The translations under genes were made by a program, and so were the position numbers. This document shows positions 22,471 to 34,439 of a stretch of DNA of 64,000 nt, piece by piece; the stretch's first letter is position 1; each line of letters starts with the position of its first letter. The notes beneath the pieces were generated by a model. That model worked only from the letters and a program-made list of their open reading frames with translations. It did not search any database and had not been told where the DNA came from. This DNA comes from Lycorma delicatula (Eukaryota > Arthropoda > Insecta > Hemiptera > Fulgoridae). The stretch spans positions 82,290,515 to 82,354,514 of the forward strand of contig NC_134456.1 in assembly GCF_047948215.1 (NCBI RefSeq), read 5' to 3'.

Positions 22471-22779
22471 TGAATATCTGGATGCAAAAACTTGTTTTAT
22501 AATTTTTTTCCTTATTGTAGGATATTATTAAATAATGAGTCATTCACAGCGTTATTTACTTTCTTTTTTTTATTCTCTTATTTCTTGTGGTAAATTTTAA
22601 AAACGAAAACGAAATTTAATTTTTTGTTCTCTTTGATCAATTAACTTGCGTCTTATATTTTCAAATTTAATATATTTTAATTTTCTATTTATTAGCGTAA
22701 ATAAAATAAAACTTTTGTCTTAATTTTGAACGTTTTTAATTGGTGTATTATACTTGAAATACAGCCTGGATTACTTATA
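22471..22779. other. AT-rich spacer
   Basis: Nothing recognised. Confidence 0.4.
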
Positions 22780-23380
22780 TACCGGGGTGACATTTATGTA
22801 CATAACGGCTTTATACCGCATATCTGAAAGGTACCTGGTGGCAGAAAGAAATTAGGTTCTACACAGTAAAAAAGAATCTGCACTATGGTGAATTTTTAAT
22901 TTTTGTCCGCCATCTTGGATCCGTCTACTGGATCAATCTTAATTTTTTAAATAGGAAGGTGGACATATATAACACATGATTTCGATTTAAAGTTTTACAA
23001 GAAAAACAATTGTGAAACCAGTTTTTCTGTTAATTCCTTCATTATCAAGTTTATTTCGTATTATTGTTAACATGATTTTTCCGTCATTGTGACTTTGAAT
23101 ACTTATAACTCGATAACGAAGAAATTAACAGAAAAACTAGTTTCACCATTGTTTTTCTTGTAAAATTATAAATCGAAATCATGTGTCATATGTTCACCTT
23201 GCTATTTAAAAAAAATTAAGTTTGATTTAATATAGCGGATCCTAGATACAGAAAAATATTAAAAAATCACCATAGTACAGATTTTTCTATAACCATGTAG
23301 AACCCCATTTCTTTGTGCCTTCAAATACCTCTCAGATATGCAGTATAAACCTATTTCCATACTTAAAAATCACCCGGTAC
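22780..23380. mobile_element. Fold-back element, about 280-bp inverted arms
   Basis: The left end TACCGGGGTGACATTTATGT and the right end (reverse complement TACCGGGTGATTTTTAAGT) begin inverted repeats that can be followed inward for about 280 bp. Matched blocks include CATATCTGAAAGGTA, ACACATGATTTCGATTTA, TTTTACAAGAAAAACAA and TTTTTCTGTTAATT. The unpaired centre is under 100 bp. No coding capacity. It is a non-autonomous DNA element of the long-arm MITE or fold-back type. The superfamily is undetermined because no clear target duplication was found. Confidence 0.88.
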
Positions 23381-23759
23381 ATTTCTAAAAAAATGTAATC
23401 TATAAAAAACGTTTTGAATATTTAAATTTACTTAACATTCCGTCACATGGATTTCACCTAAATTAAATTCCTTCTTTACTATATAATTGTATGTTTGACG
23501 ATGCGTTACGTATATCTGAAACCCACAAAATTCTTATACTTTTTATTTAACGCAACATCATAAAATTTATATAATTCATTTGGACTAGAAACTCAGAATA
23601 TTTTACCAAATCTGAGATTTTGATTTTTATAGTTTGCCGATTACTTACTGGTCTTCCAAGAAATTTTGCGTTATAAGTAACCTTTGTAGATATATTTTTA
23701 CTGTCGTTTATTCAAGCCTGATAAAATACTTTTCCCATGTAATCTCTTTCTTTTAAATG

Positions 23760-24960
23760 GGTTCATGGTTTTGGTGTGTTTAGCATTTCTCTCGCCACCA
23801 CCCCATTCGGTCGCCCTAAAGCACAAGACCGAATCTCTGTGCACAAACAGCTAATGAGCCTCGAAACAGTTTAGCGACCAGTGTCCTAACTAGCTCCTAG
23901 AGTTAACCTAAAAGCGTGAGCGGAATAAGCGTGGTATCATACACCACTCGCTTCCGTGTCCCACCGCCCACTTGTCATGTATCACTAAAAGGGGTAGGCG
24001 CACCCCGTCAACTAAAACGTATATGACTATCAATAATTAAATTTATTTCGTTAAAAACAGCAATTCGCTGCCACGCCTAGGCCGCAGAATACCTGTCCAC
24101 CATTAGAGCGCTTGAAGTCTTAATCTGGCTGGTAACCAGCCATATCTCTCGGTTACCTTCCTAAAGCAGCGTGGTAGGAGTCTTTTCCCTTAGGTAAATT
24201 ACTGATGTCGGTTGAACAAAGTAACCGCATCAAGGAACTCACACACGGTCCGACAATGCGGCTCTCGCCACATTGACCCGCCGCTTGTGAGTGGCCAATT
24301 TTCCTCTTGACCTCTAAGTTCCAGGGTAGCCTGAGTTCTAGCCCCCCCCCCCCCAAGAGCTGAGCAGTCGAACATCATGTGTTCGTTCGACTGGACCTCC
24401 CCGTAGATGCACAGGTCATCAACTGCCAGGCGAAACCGAAACAAATATTGGTTTAAATTTACAAGGTTGGTGAGCACTCGGGCTCCCATTGCCCTTAAAA
24501 CCGAAGGAGAGGCATACAATTCCCCCAGATCCTGTATAAATCTATACAAGGACTTTCCCTTAGTCGTGTCGTGCCATTCTTGCTACTATGCTTCCACCGC
24601 AAGGCTGTAAGGTGGAAGATAGACAACTGTTCGAAATTTCGAACCGGTGTAATGAGATCACCGTTCCCCGTTCCTTTACAGGCCCGGCTCGAAACCGCAT
24701 CCCAAATACTTCGAGCTACCTGCCGCTTCTCAATTTCCACATGGCAGTCCGATCTTTCACCATTTAAATCGATTGGGAGAGCCTTTCTCAATACAGTGAT
24801 AGTCTCGTAGGAGGTTGTTTTAAAAACACCAGTTCATACAATTAAAGCTCTGCGCTGAGCACTCCTTAAATTTTGATTAAGTGCTCGATTTGTTTCCATA
24901 CTATGCGCCCAAACGGACGACGCGTAAGGTACTTGGTTTGAATAAAATTACTTGATAAAT
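23760..24960 (-). pseudogene. Non-LTR LINE terminus, family shared with 55560
   Basis: Minus-strand remnant beginning within the end of the reverse transcriptase region: ALNQNLRSAQRRALIVCTGV, then KTTSYETITVLRKALPIDL, the usual post-RT 'thumb' of R1-type elements. After frameshifts the 24199-24549 frame gives NLNQYLFRFRLAVDDLCIYG, then E-x-QSNEHMMFDCS, the C-terminal zinc motif. A poly-C tract sits at about 24344-24353. The 3' noncoding part (23760-24200) matches 55860-56290 block by block. The 5' part is missing. Confidence 0.82.
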
Positions 24961-25974
24961 TGTGGAAGAGGAATCCATTTTTTCTTAAGTATATTTTACC
25001 TCCAGGATTTTTAAGTTATACGAACATTAACAAAATAGAAATAAATACAAAATGAAACGTAATATTGTTGTGTAAAAAAGAAAAAAACAAGAAAGAATTA
25101 CGGTTTTATATTCTATAAAACTTACAAGCGTAGAATTACATCCTATCTGTAATCAGAATAATATTAATTAATTTTATTAATAAAGCAGATTTGATAAATA
25201 AATGAAACAAAAGGTTTTTTTAAACATTTGAAAAGTTTTATTCTTCAATATGCGTTGTAGAAGTAAATGTTGTATTGGTAAATGATAACTAAATTGTATT
25301 GCAATATCTATTGATATATTTAAAATTGATTTTTTCAGGGTTTCTTACGAATACCTTGTCTAGACTAAGATTGCCCTCTTGCAATTGACTTAACAAAAGA
25401 TAATTAAATTTTACTTATAATGCGACGTCTCTTTCAAGAAATCGATAAACTAATGATTCTCTTTTTTCTCCGATTAGAATTGAAATTTCCGCCATTTATT
25501 AGTTTTTATTTAAAATCAATAAATAAAATTAATTGTAAGAAAAAAAACTTAAGTTATCATAGACTATATGGTATCAAATATTAATAAACAATTAATATAA
25601 AAATTATTTTTTTCGATAAAAATCTAAAGAATTTTTTTTTTTTTAGGAATTAAAGTATTTTATATAATATACCCTAAGGATCTTAATCTGGAGATTATTC
25701 CACGCTCAACAGGCCGTCCGGTAAACGATTCATTAAACATAACAGCTCAGTAATAAAACAAATATAGCCTTTAAATGCACCGTAGGCATATATTTAAAAT
25801 AATTCTTTAGGTATGGATCACATCATTATTACAAGTTGGGTGTACAAAATTACTGCTATAAAGTTAATTTTTTTTCTTTTAGTTTTAAAAATTTAAACTG
25901 TTTAAAATAACGAGCACACTGAAGGATTTGTACTGGTATCGATAACAAAAGAGACAAAATTAAATAAAAAATAA
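24961..25974. other. AT-rich stretch, nothing recognised
   Basis: No supported feature. Confidence 0.5.
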
Positions 25975-26140
25975 ATTTGTCGACCTCCGTGGCAGAGTTG
26001 TAGCGAGTCGGTCTTTCATCCAGAGTTCCCGGGTTCGAATCCCGGCCAAGTATGGAATTCTTTATACGCTTCAATATTCCATTTCCATATCTCACACACA
26101 AGCTCAAGCTTACGTGTCGATATCGCGAAAAAAAAATGAT
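25975..26140 (+). mobile_element. SINE family B, subtype 2
   Basis: The tRNA-like head includes GTCGACCTCCGTGGCAGAG and the B-box-like GGGTTCGAATCCCGGCC. The tail, with CAATATTCCATTTCCATATC and CAAGCTCAAGCTTACGTG, defines subtype 2, ending in an A-run. Confidence 0.88.
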
Positions 26141-26434
26141 ATAAAATTGTGAAATTTTGACCAGTTTAGTTTGAGGTTGATTCTTATTTTTTCATGGGTT
26201 TCTCCCTGATTATTATTATTTTTTTAACGTTCTTTCGCTTTAAAATCACAAAATAACGATTCAACTTTCTCTTAAAAGGATTTTCTTTGGAAACCTTTTT
26301 TTCGGGAGTTCGCCTTTCACTAAGAAATTTTATTTTTTATTATATTCTTACAGAACATAAAATAAAAATATCATGCAAAACTAAAAAAAATATTAAGAAT
26401 CTAAGTTATTAATCGATTTTATGCTTAACTGTGC

Positions 26435-27330
26435 TTTTACTTTCTCGTCTAGATAGCGCAATAGCAGATCTATATCTCTAGAAGGGAAAGTATTGTAATT
26501 GGTTCAATTTGGGCATATGCGGTTTTCACCGGATCTTGACGTTTTGATACCCAAATACCAAAAAACCGGATGGAAATTTTCCGAATGTTAATGTTAATAT
26601 GTACGTGTGTGTGTCGGGTGTCAGCCTCTAAATCACCTTATATCTGTAGAACTACTGGACCAATTTTGACCGAACTTGGTCAGATTACTTCTATATATGG
26701 GGAATTGATGCCATTACATTTTAAACATCAAGGGGGTGTGGCTGGAAAGCAAAGCCCCTAAGAATCTCGAGATTTCGCTTAATTAAGGTCATATTTTTCT
26801 TAGGCAGTTTATTTAACGATTAAAAAATAACAATATTTTCAAAAAAATTTTGAAAATCGCACTCTACACCAAAAAATGCGGTTGTCGCCATGTTGTGACG
26901 TCACAGGTGAGCGATAGAATTAAATAAATGAATAATATTTAAAATGTAAAAAAGTAACTCAGTTTGGCTGGGTCTCAAACTCGTTCGCGTGGTGGGATAG
27001 ATACCTAGTGCGTTAAGCCTCGCGGCTACACCGGTCTGTTGGCTGTACAAGGGAAATATGTTCTATGTAAGTTGTGAAATTACATTTGTTTAGTTAGTGC
27101 CGACGTCGCCGCTAGTACGCTACACACACACTCTTGTGAATTAAATACGGTGTGTGTGCGCGCGCGTTTTATTTAGAATCATTGAATTAAATAAAAGAAA
27201 AAAAAAATTTAATAAAATAAGTTGTATATGTATATGTGTGTGTAAGCCGGGCATTAGAAACAACCCACAGTGACGGGAAAGTCCTACAAATGTGTTGTCA
27301 GCATTTTTTGTTGCAGTGTAAATTATATAC
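26435..27330 (+). mobile_element. Element C, about 0.9 kb, most complete simple copy
   Basis: This is the reference copy of a composite dispersed repeat. In order: TCTAGATAGCGC head; TTCACCGGATCTTGACG block; a segment around ACTGGACCAATTTTGACC; a block with TCTCGAGATTTCGCTTAATTA; TTGTGACGTCACAGG. Next is a tRNA-like segment, read on the minus strand, with a B-box-like GTTTGAGACCC. Then comes a block GTTAGTGCCGACG...TCGCCGCTAGTACG, an alternating GTGTGCGCGCGCG tract, and a tail with GGGCATCAGAAAC and GGGAAAGTCCTAC. No protein is encoded. It may be a SINE-like or MITE-like chimera. Confidence 0.75.
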
Positions 27331-28252
27331 ATCAATTTTTAATAAATAAATATTAGAATAATTTAAAAATAATGTAAATGTTATAATTATTATTTTACAT
27401 AAGCATAATAGACACTTGGCTATACTAATATAAGTGGAGTAAATAAATATACTCATTTTAAATCGGTTGAAATGATAATTCTACCGTCAACTTGGTTTTA
27501 TTTAGTTAATGTATATTTTACACGTTTTAATTAACGTTTGAAGTGAAGTGTTTACTTTTGCATTAATTTATATATGTATGCATGCATGCATGCTTAAACA
27601 TATTAATTTGCTAGAGAAAACCCTATAAAATAGTAAGTGAAAATTGAAGTCAATTTTTTCTTTATTTAATTTCATTATTTGAAGTGATGAACGGTAACCG
27701 TATAATATATATATATATAGACACACTCACACACGATTATATTATATAAAATCTATTTTTTTATTTATAAATATAATTACTAAATAATTATATGAACATT
27801 TTAATTAAATAAATAACATGTTATGTAATATTCAGTTATTTAATTAATACGAGTAAATTCATACAACTTTACGTAAATAAATAAATTTCGTTCTTTAGTA
27901 AATAGTAATGTTTGTTGCTTTAAGACATGATCACGTAATCGGTAATTGGTAATTAAAGAGTTATTATACAAATTTAAAGGAAGAAAATAAATTTTGATTA
28001 CATTTTTTACTAAATTTGAAGTCACTATTCGTATATAAGTTTATTTTAAAACAGTAACAATTAAAATTAAAAAATTATAACCTCTTTGAACCAAAAAAAC
28101 CAAAAAAAAATAAAAAAACTGTCTTTGTCTTTGTGTCTTTAAAAATATATTAAATAATCTGTTATTATTATTATTATTATTATTAGTTTTATAATTCAGG
28201 TTTTATTTTAAATTGGACTAGTTGTTTATTTTTTTAGAATTACACACAAACG

Positions 28253-28255
<3 letters not shown>
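27331..28255. other. AT-rich stretch with short simple repeats
   Basis: Contains ATGCATGCATGCATGC near 27578 and TA/CA dinucleotide runs near 27705-27735. No gene seen. Confidence 0.55.

Positions 28256-28339
<84 letters not shown>
28256..28339. repeat. (CT)n(TA)n compound microsatellite
   Basis: A CT run passes directly into a TA run of similar length. Confidence 0.95.
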
Positions 28340-28340
<1 letters not shown>

Positions 28341-29300
28341 CAATTTCGCTTGAATTTCAGCTTCCCAGGTGAAATGAGATCGTACTGAAATTTTATGACG
28401 TTAATTGAGGGGCAGAATTAGTGATTTATTATGGTTTTTGACCTGAAAAATTGAATAAAAAATCCCAGGACCGTATCTGCAGTAGGTTTTGAGAAATCTA
28501 GGGTGAAAACCAGTAAATTATGGTAAAAACCCCGTTTTTTATGTTTGACGTACAATAACTTTGTTAAATGGGTAATAAACCCATAAAACTTTTAAACAAA
28601 ACTTGTAGAGAATTTAATTCTGAATAGAATGGTATATTGTTTTATATAACATTTTTAATTATGAACAATAACAGTTTAGGATGAAAGACTAAGTAATTTT
28701 TTTTTTAATATATGTATAAAAAGATAGGGTTTAGTATTGAGAATCATTAGTAAAAAATACCATATTGCCTTAGCTTATTTTGAAATTTTGCAAACGGTTG
28801 CACTTTGATTTTTCATTTTATGATGGAAATTGAGATAAATATGATACAATAATATTTGAAAGTAAATTTATATTTAGACTGGATAAACCTGTTTTAATGA
28901 AATTTAGCCCAGGTACTCTGTATATCGGGTAGTTTTTTGGTTAAAATTTGTGGTTAATATCTCCAAGGAGTGGAGGAGTACTTTCTTTAGGGGTAATTTT
29001 CTTAACATTTTGCAAACCTAACCTCAATTTATATTTGCTCAGTACATGCCTATATACTTATAGTATCATTTAAAAATATATTTGCCCCCAAAATTTTCCT
29101 CCTTCCAACAAAATAGAATAAAATCAATCTCTTTATTTATTCCATATTTTTAACTGAATTTTTTTTTATGTCTTCCTAGGCATAATAGTAGTACAAATGA
29201 CTAAAAAGAAAAACTACTTAGAGGCAATATTGAGGTAGGGAACCGATCAATGTTTAAAAATATATACGTTTTTTGGAATTTTAAAAAATTTTTCTTGGTT
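28340..29300 (+). repeat. Dispersed noncoding repeat, partner at 63781
   Basis: The first 220 bp or so (including TTTCAGCTTCCC, TCCCAGGACCGTATCTGCAG and a GTACAATAAC block) align in the same orientation with 63781-64000, where the window ends. Downstream sequence up to 29300 is probably the same element but has no partner to compare with. Noncoding. Confidence 0.6.
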
Positions 29301-29699
29301 AATTTAATCTTTTAATAATAATATTACAATAAAATTTCATCATAATTCACCCCCTCCATCGCCAAAAAATCTTAGAAAACGTTTCATTGTTTGTACATTT
29401 TTCAGTGGAAATTTTTGGTTTCTTCCATTTGACATAATAATCATAGACAAATACAAATATAAAGAATCCTTAGGAGATGATTTTGAGGGTGGGGAGCAGA
29501 AAAAGTAAAAAAATGTCTTTTTTTTTAATTTAAAAAATTTTTTTTTATGTATCATTATTTTTCAACTATATAAAAAAAATCAACGCAAGGAAAGTACAAC
29601 TTTGTCGTCAATTTTTTACCCACGATGAAACGGAGACTGTACATGCGTTTGGGTAAGAGAGAGAGTGTGTGTGCGTGTGTGTGCAAGATATTTACCTCA

Positions 29700-30185
29700 A
29701 AAACAACAGGACCGACTTTGATGCAGTTTTTTTTCATTACATAGGTATCACTTCAGAGCAGGTTCTTAGACATGTTTTACGGTTATAGACCGCTAGTGAG
29801 CGCTGCAGTAGATGTATTTCTCCAAAACGCTGGGCCGATTTTGATGCGGTTTTCTTTCATTACATAGGTATTATCTCAATTACGGATTTGAATACTAGAT
29901 CGTGGATACCGGTGTTTTTTATGGGTGTTGTGTTTCAGTTAACCACACATCTCAGAATGGTCGACCTGAGCTGTACAAGACTAGACTTCATTTACACTCA
30001 TACGTATCATCCTCTGAAGTAATACCTGATGGTGCTTCTGGAGGGTAAACAGAAAAATAAAAAAAAGGTATTACATCAAAGCAGGTTCTGAGATTAGTTT
30101 TGTAGTTATTTGCTAATCGGGTGGAGGGGGGGCGGCGATGGTTGGCGCTGCAGTAGATATGTTTTTTAAATCGGCTTCGTGGGTT
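29700..30185 (+). repeat. Tandem duplication, about 123-bp unit, SINE-interrupted
   Basis: Two units align: the first begins at ACCGACTTTGATGCAG (29711), the second at CCGATTTTGATGCGG (29834). Both continue through TTACATAGGTAT, AGCAGGTTCT and GCGCTGCAGTAGAT. A third unit barely starts near 30170. The second unit is split by the SINE at 29879. Confidence 0.8.
29879..30065 (+). mobile_element. SINE family A, 5'-truncated, with TSD
   Basis: Starts at the ACGGATTTGAATAC block (no tRNA-like head) and ends with GGAGGGTAAACAG plus an A-rich tail. Flanks AGGTATTATCTCA (29866-29878) and AGGTATTACATCA (30066-30078) match at 11 of 13 positions. Confidence 0.88.
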
Positions 30186-30540
30186 TTAAAATTTTTAATT
30201 TTATTACTTTTTTAATTGAATTTTATTCCTCATATCTGAATACTACATCTGAAAAATACATTAAGCAATGAAAAATAGAATACGGGAAAAAAGTAAAAAA
30301 ATACATCAATAGATTTATCAATAATTGTAGGATTTTATTATGGATATTTATTTTTTTTAATCTGGTGTGGTATTAGTAAACTAAAGTATAAAATCATTTG
30401 AAAAACATATAACAATGGTATGGTATAGTAAAAACTTTATTCATAAATGATTAGTATTATTATAATTTTGCAAACTAAAAGAGTACAAAGATCATCATTT
30501 CGTGATAGCAGCTATTGTTTCCATTTAATAAGAATAATAT

Positions 30541-30544
<4 letters not shown>

Positions 30545-30600
<56 letters not shown>
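30545..30600. repeat. (TA)n microsatellite
   Basis: A pure TA dinucleotide run. Confidence 0.95.
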
Positions 30601-30601
<1 letters not shown>

Positions 30602-30949
30602 CTCACATTCGTGGGAGTGAAAAACAAAGGAAGGTCATTTATTTCCAGTGCTGGTAATGCTTGTCTACCTTTTAATGTTCTTTTTCTATAATTTCTAAGT
30701 GACTCGGCCTTGTTATGCAGTATATATTATATTGTGTTACCGACTTTCAGTGAATCAGCGTATCAAATGTTCGTTTCTTAAAAAAAAAAAATAATAATAA
30801 TGAAAACACATAAAGTAAATGGATATCAAGATATTATTTTATAGATTTGATTATTTACAGTTATTTATCGTAAATAAATTTTACTTTAAGTTCACCTTTA
30901 AAATAATAATACATTATGGGACATAATATCTGAGTAGTAAATAATAATA

Positions 30950-32480
30950 TTAAGAACACTTACACAGCCGTTTCTAAGCAACTAATTAAGATATAGTGTT
31001 CAGTATTCGATCGGGTCTTAAAACACTCATCACGTTAAGCCTGATCAGATGAACACATAACGACTTTTATCACTCATTCCAGATTAATGTTTTGCGCAAA
31101 TATACATGTTTTGTCTTTATTAAAAATACACTCACAACTTCAATCTTAAAAATTAAAGTATACAATTCGTGTGGGTCTCAACACACTCATCACGTCTATT
31201 GCAATCAAATGAGCCGACACTGACTTCTATCACTCTCTAACAGTGGCGGCTCGCGTATAGGCACTGTGGAAATGCAGCAGCCCTACTTCCACTTGATATT
31301 ATCGATAAAGTTTAATATAATGAGTCATTTTTTCTTTAATTATTTCTTTATACTTGTACAATATATAATCGTTAAGCTTAATTAATAAGTTCCATACAAA
31401 GATACAAAAATCTTTGTATGGAACAGTGCGCTTCACAGTTCCAGCGGCGTAGTGTTTGACTGTTGTGCGTATGTGTACATAGAAAGTTGCACGCAAGGCT
31501 GGGAGGGAGAGAGAGAGAGAGAGAGCACTGTCGCTCTCACAGTGCCAACCCTGGTGTGCCGGTGGAAGGTAGTGTTTTTTTTTTACTCCCCGTGTGTATG
31601 GAAAGTTCCTTGTTCGTTCCCTTTTCTAGTTTAGTCGATGGAAGGAATATGAAAGCGTATTAGTCGTTTTTTCAGTAGCGATCAGAATATAGCGGAAAGT
31701 AAGGGCTCTTTGATTGCTAAATCTGTCCAAAAACACGCTGCAAGGGCAGAAGAGAAGGTAATTAGTAAGAACTAATTATTTATTTTTTTCTGTGTACATA
31801 GAGATTTAAATTTAGTACCATTGGAATATAGTGTCTTTAAACGGATATTTTATTAAATTATCTAATAATACTAAAAATTATTATATGTATTGACAGTTTA
31901 TTATTTATTCGGTTAAGCCTAATAACACAATGTATTTAAAAACTGTGTACCATATTCTTGAATTTTATAAAGTATAGAATTAGATTATTATCCTGCTTCC
32001 AGCTACTCTATTTAATTCATTTTTTCGGTTTTTATATTTTACAGAAAACTTTAACCATAACCTTGAAAAGGCCCACAAAAGATTTTCTGGAGCAGCACCT
32101 CCACTAATTTTAGTTACGAGCCGACACTGCTCTCTAATGGTTATGTTTTGAGGGAACATTCGTATTTCCTCACTCTTACAAATATTCTTAAACCGTCTTA
32201 TCTTCAGCTACTAATAAGTATACAGAATTTATTTGAGTATTAAAACACACACCTCGTTAAACTCTATGAAATGAGCCAACACTAACTTCCATCACACTAT
32301 TCAGATCAATGCTTTGTAAAATCATACGTCTACGTATATTCACTTTAAAAAGTACTCTCAACCAGCCTTATCTCAGCAAGTAATTAGGATATATAATCTC
32401 GTTTGGGAGTCACTACGTCAAGCTCTCTGAAATGAGATACTACTGACTTTTGAAGGAACACACACATTTCCAGCTTCTTA
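30950..32480. repeat. Diverged tandem array, about 165-bp unit
   Basis: Four units can be aligned, anchored on the TCATCACGT / CCTCGTTAAACTC / CACTACGTCAAGCTC segment at about 31026, 31187, 32247 and 32407. Once the 897 bp due to the hAT insertion are subtracted, spacings are about 161, 163-167 and 160-167 bp. Each unit has a GA-TGAGC-AC-x-CTGACTT-type segment and CTATCACTC-like sequence. Units are diverged, so the array is old. It resembles a small satellite patch. Confidence 0.7.
31241..32129 (+). mobile_element. hAT-type non-autonomous element, 889 bp, 8-bp TSD
   Basis: It begins CAGTGGCGGCTCGCG and ends, on the complementary strand, CAGTGTCGGCTCGTAA. These short terminal inverted repeats are of the hAT kind. 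The 8-mer CTCTCTAA flanks it at 31233-31240 and 32130-32137, the diagnostic hAT target length. Inside are a perfect 15-bp-arm hairpin at 31389-31424 and a GA microsatellite near 31507-31526. Open frames of 60-66 codons do not resemble a transposase, so it needs a transposase from elsewhere. The strand is arbitrary. Confidence 0.92.
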
Positions 32481-32606
32481 ATATGAATTTAAATCATTTT
32501 ATATGTTAAATTATCTATATGAGCATCAAAGCGGCTGTATTATAGTTTTTAAATATTTTTATTTAGAATATAAAATAATAAATCTGCAGAAAGAGTATTA
32601 CTAATT

Positions 32607-33810
32607 TTACTTTACCGTCTAGATAGCGCTGTAGCAGAGCTATGCTCTAGAAGAAAAAGTATTGTAATCGGTCCAATTTGGAAATATGTGGTTTTCACTG
32701 GATCTTCACGTTTTGACACCTAAGGAACCCAAATACAAAAAAAAAAACAAATATAAATTTTCCCGGACGTTAATGTTATGTGCGTGTCTGTGTTCGGTGT
32801 TGGCCTCTAAATCACCTTATATCTCTAGAACTATTGGATCGATTTTGACCAAACTTGGTCAGATTACTTCATTTTGCCTAATTATGATCATATGTTTCTT
32901 AGGCACATTTGTTAACAGTTAAAAAATAACAATATATTAAAAAAAATTTGTAAAATCGCACTCCTACACGAAAAAATGCTGTTGTAACCGTCTGCTATGT
33001 TATGACGTCACAGATAAGCGTTAGAATTAAATAAGCGAATGATATTTAAAATAAAAAAGTAACTGGGTCTGGAACTCGATCGCCCGGTACCTGGTGCAAT
33101 AAGCCTCGCGACTACATCGGTCTGCCGACTAAGCGAAATTTGTTGTAGATAAGTTGTGAAATTACGTTAGTTTAGTTAGTGCCGACCATCGCTAATAGTA
33201 CTGCTACACCAACGTGAATTAAATACAATATGCGCGCGCGCTTCAGTTAGAATCATTGAATTAAATAAACGAAAAAATCTAATTAAATAAAATGATACAA
33301 TTTTTAATTTAATTTCTCAGATTTTTTTTTGATTTCCTTAATGTGCACGTTGCAATTTGTTCAATTAATGAACAATAAGTAACACCCCCCCCCCCCCAGG
33401 TCTGATGAGATGAGGATGATATGTAAATGAAGTGTGGTAAAGACCCAGGCCGACCATTCCTGTGACATTACCAAAAACTACCAAAGTACATGATACTTAT
33501 CCACTGTCTAATACTAAAATCCGTACAGAAGCAACTAACTTTTACAAAGATTTATACTTCAGATCCTTCGACTTCTAAAATCAGTTTTAAATAACTGATT
33601 TGCGACGACGAGCCATCCTCAATCATTAGACAGGCCGGTGGGCTGTTATTGTTATTATGATAAATAATAATCTTATTTTTATTAATTTACGTTCTTTTTA
33701 TTTTATTTTTACGTAATTTCTGACGCTAATCTTTTGGAGAATTATGGTGCTTTTTATATAAATTAATAATATTGTTGTTTAATATTCAATATCATTTTTC
33801 TTTCACTGGA
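32607..33810 (+). mobile_element. Element C with SINE-A-like module and shared tail
   Basis: The element C head to GC-rich tract (32607-33245) is followed by TTTGATTTCCTTAATGTGCA, a poly-C run at about 33387-33399, and a minus-strand tRNA-like/SINE-A-like module (33400-33650) ending at GGCCGGTGGGCTG. It continues to about 33810 with TTTTGGAGAATTATGGTGC. The order and wording match 39600-41661 throughout, so the whole 1.2-kb arrangement was copied as a unit. Confidence 0.78.
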
Positions 33811-34439
33811 GTATTAATTTGAAGAATATTTAACAAAATCGGTATTTATATTCTTATATTTTAAATTAAAATGTTTAATTTATTAAAATACACATTTTTC
33901 AAATTAATATATATTTTAAATAATACTTTATTTAGCCAGTAGTTTTGTGAAGTGGAGTCCTCGGTAATTTAAAAAAAAAATTAAATTCAGAATAAAGTGC
34001 AATTTGGTTAATCAGATTAAAATTAACTATAAATGGAATCGTCGATTACATTTGATTTTGAAAGGTCAAAAGCCAGTCAAAGCCAAAAGTAATCGGTCTG
34101 TGGTAGCAGTAATCAGCAACTAGAGAAAATATTTCTATTATTTTTCCACAGGATTTTTTAAAATCTATTGAATTGAATAATGAGCATATATGTATTGTAT
34201 TTTTCAATTTATATCTTAAAAAAGGTGCTCAAAAGGAAAACGATAAAATATTTAAAAATTATCAAAATCCAGCGTTAGATTTAGAACTTTATACTGTACT
34301 GAGAAATGATTAAATATTTTATAATGTACTGAGAAAGGGACGTCAACATACTCTAATAAGAGAACGGTATTTGTGACAAATCTTGAGCTTATAGGTACAA
34401 TAAAGTGTGAAAGTATGAGGTACATACGCGTAACCGCAA
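33811..34439. other. AT-rich stretch, nothing recognised
   Basis: No supported feature. Confidence 0.45.

Noticed and set aside
24199..24549. 116-codon frame as a host gene
   Set aside because: Its NLNQYLFRFRL and QSNEHMMFDCS motifs and the copy at 55560 show it is a LINE terminus.
26030..26060. Possible tRNA gene (GGGTTCGAATCCCGGCC)
   Set aside because: The B-box-like word sits in a SINE B head; acceptor and anticodon stems do not fold into a functional tRNA by eye, and the same head is repeated elsewhere with SINE tails.
28180..28200. TTA triplet run as a possible functional repeat
   Set aside because: Short simple-sequence DNA with no supporting context.
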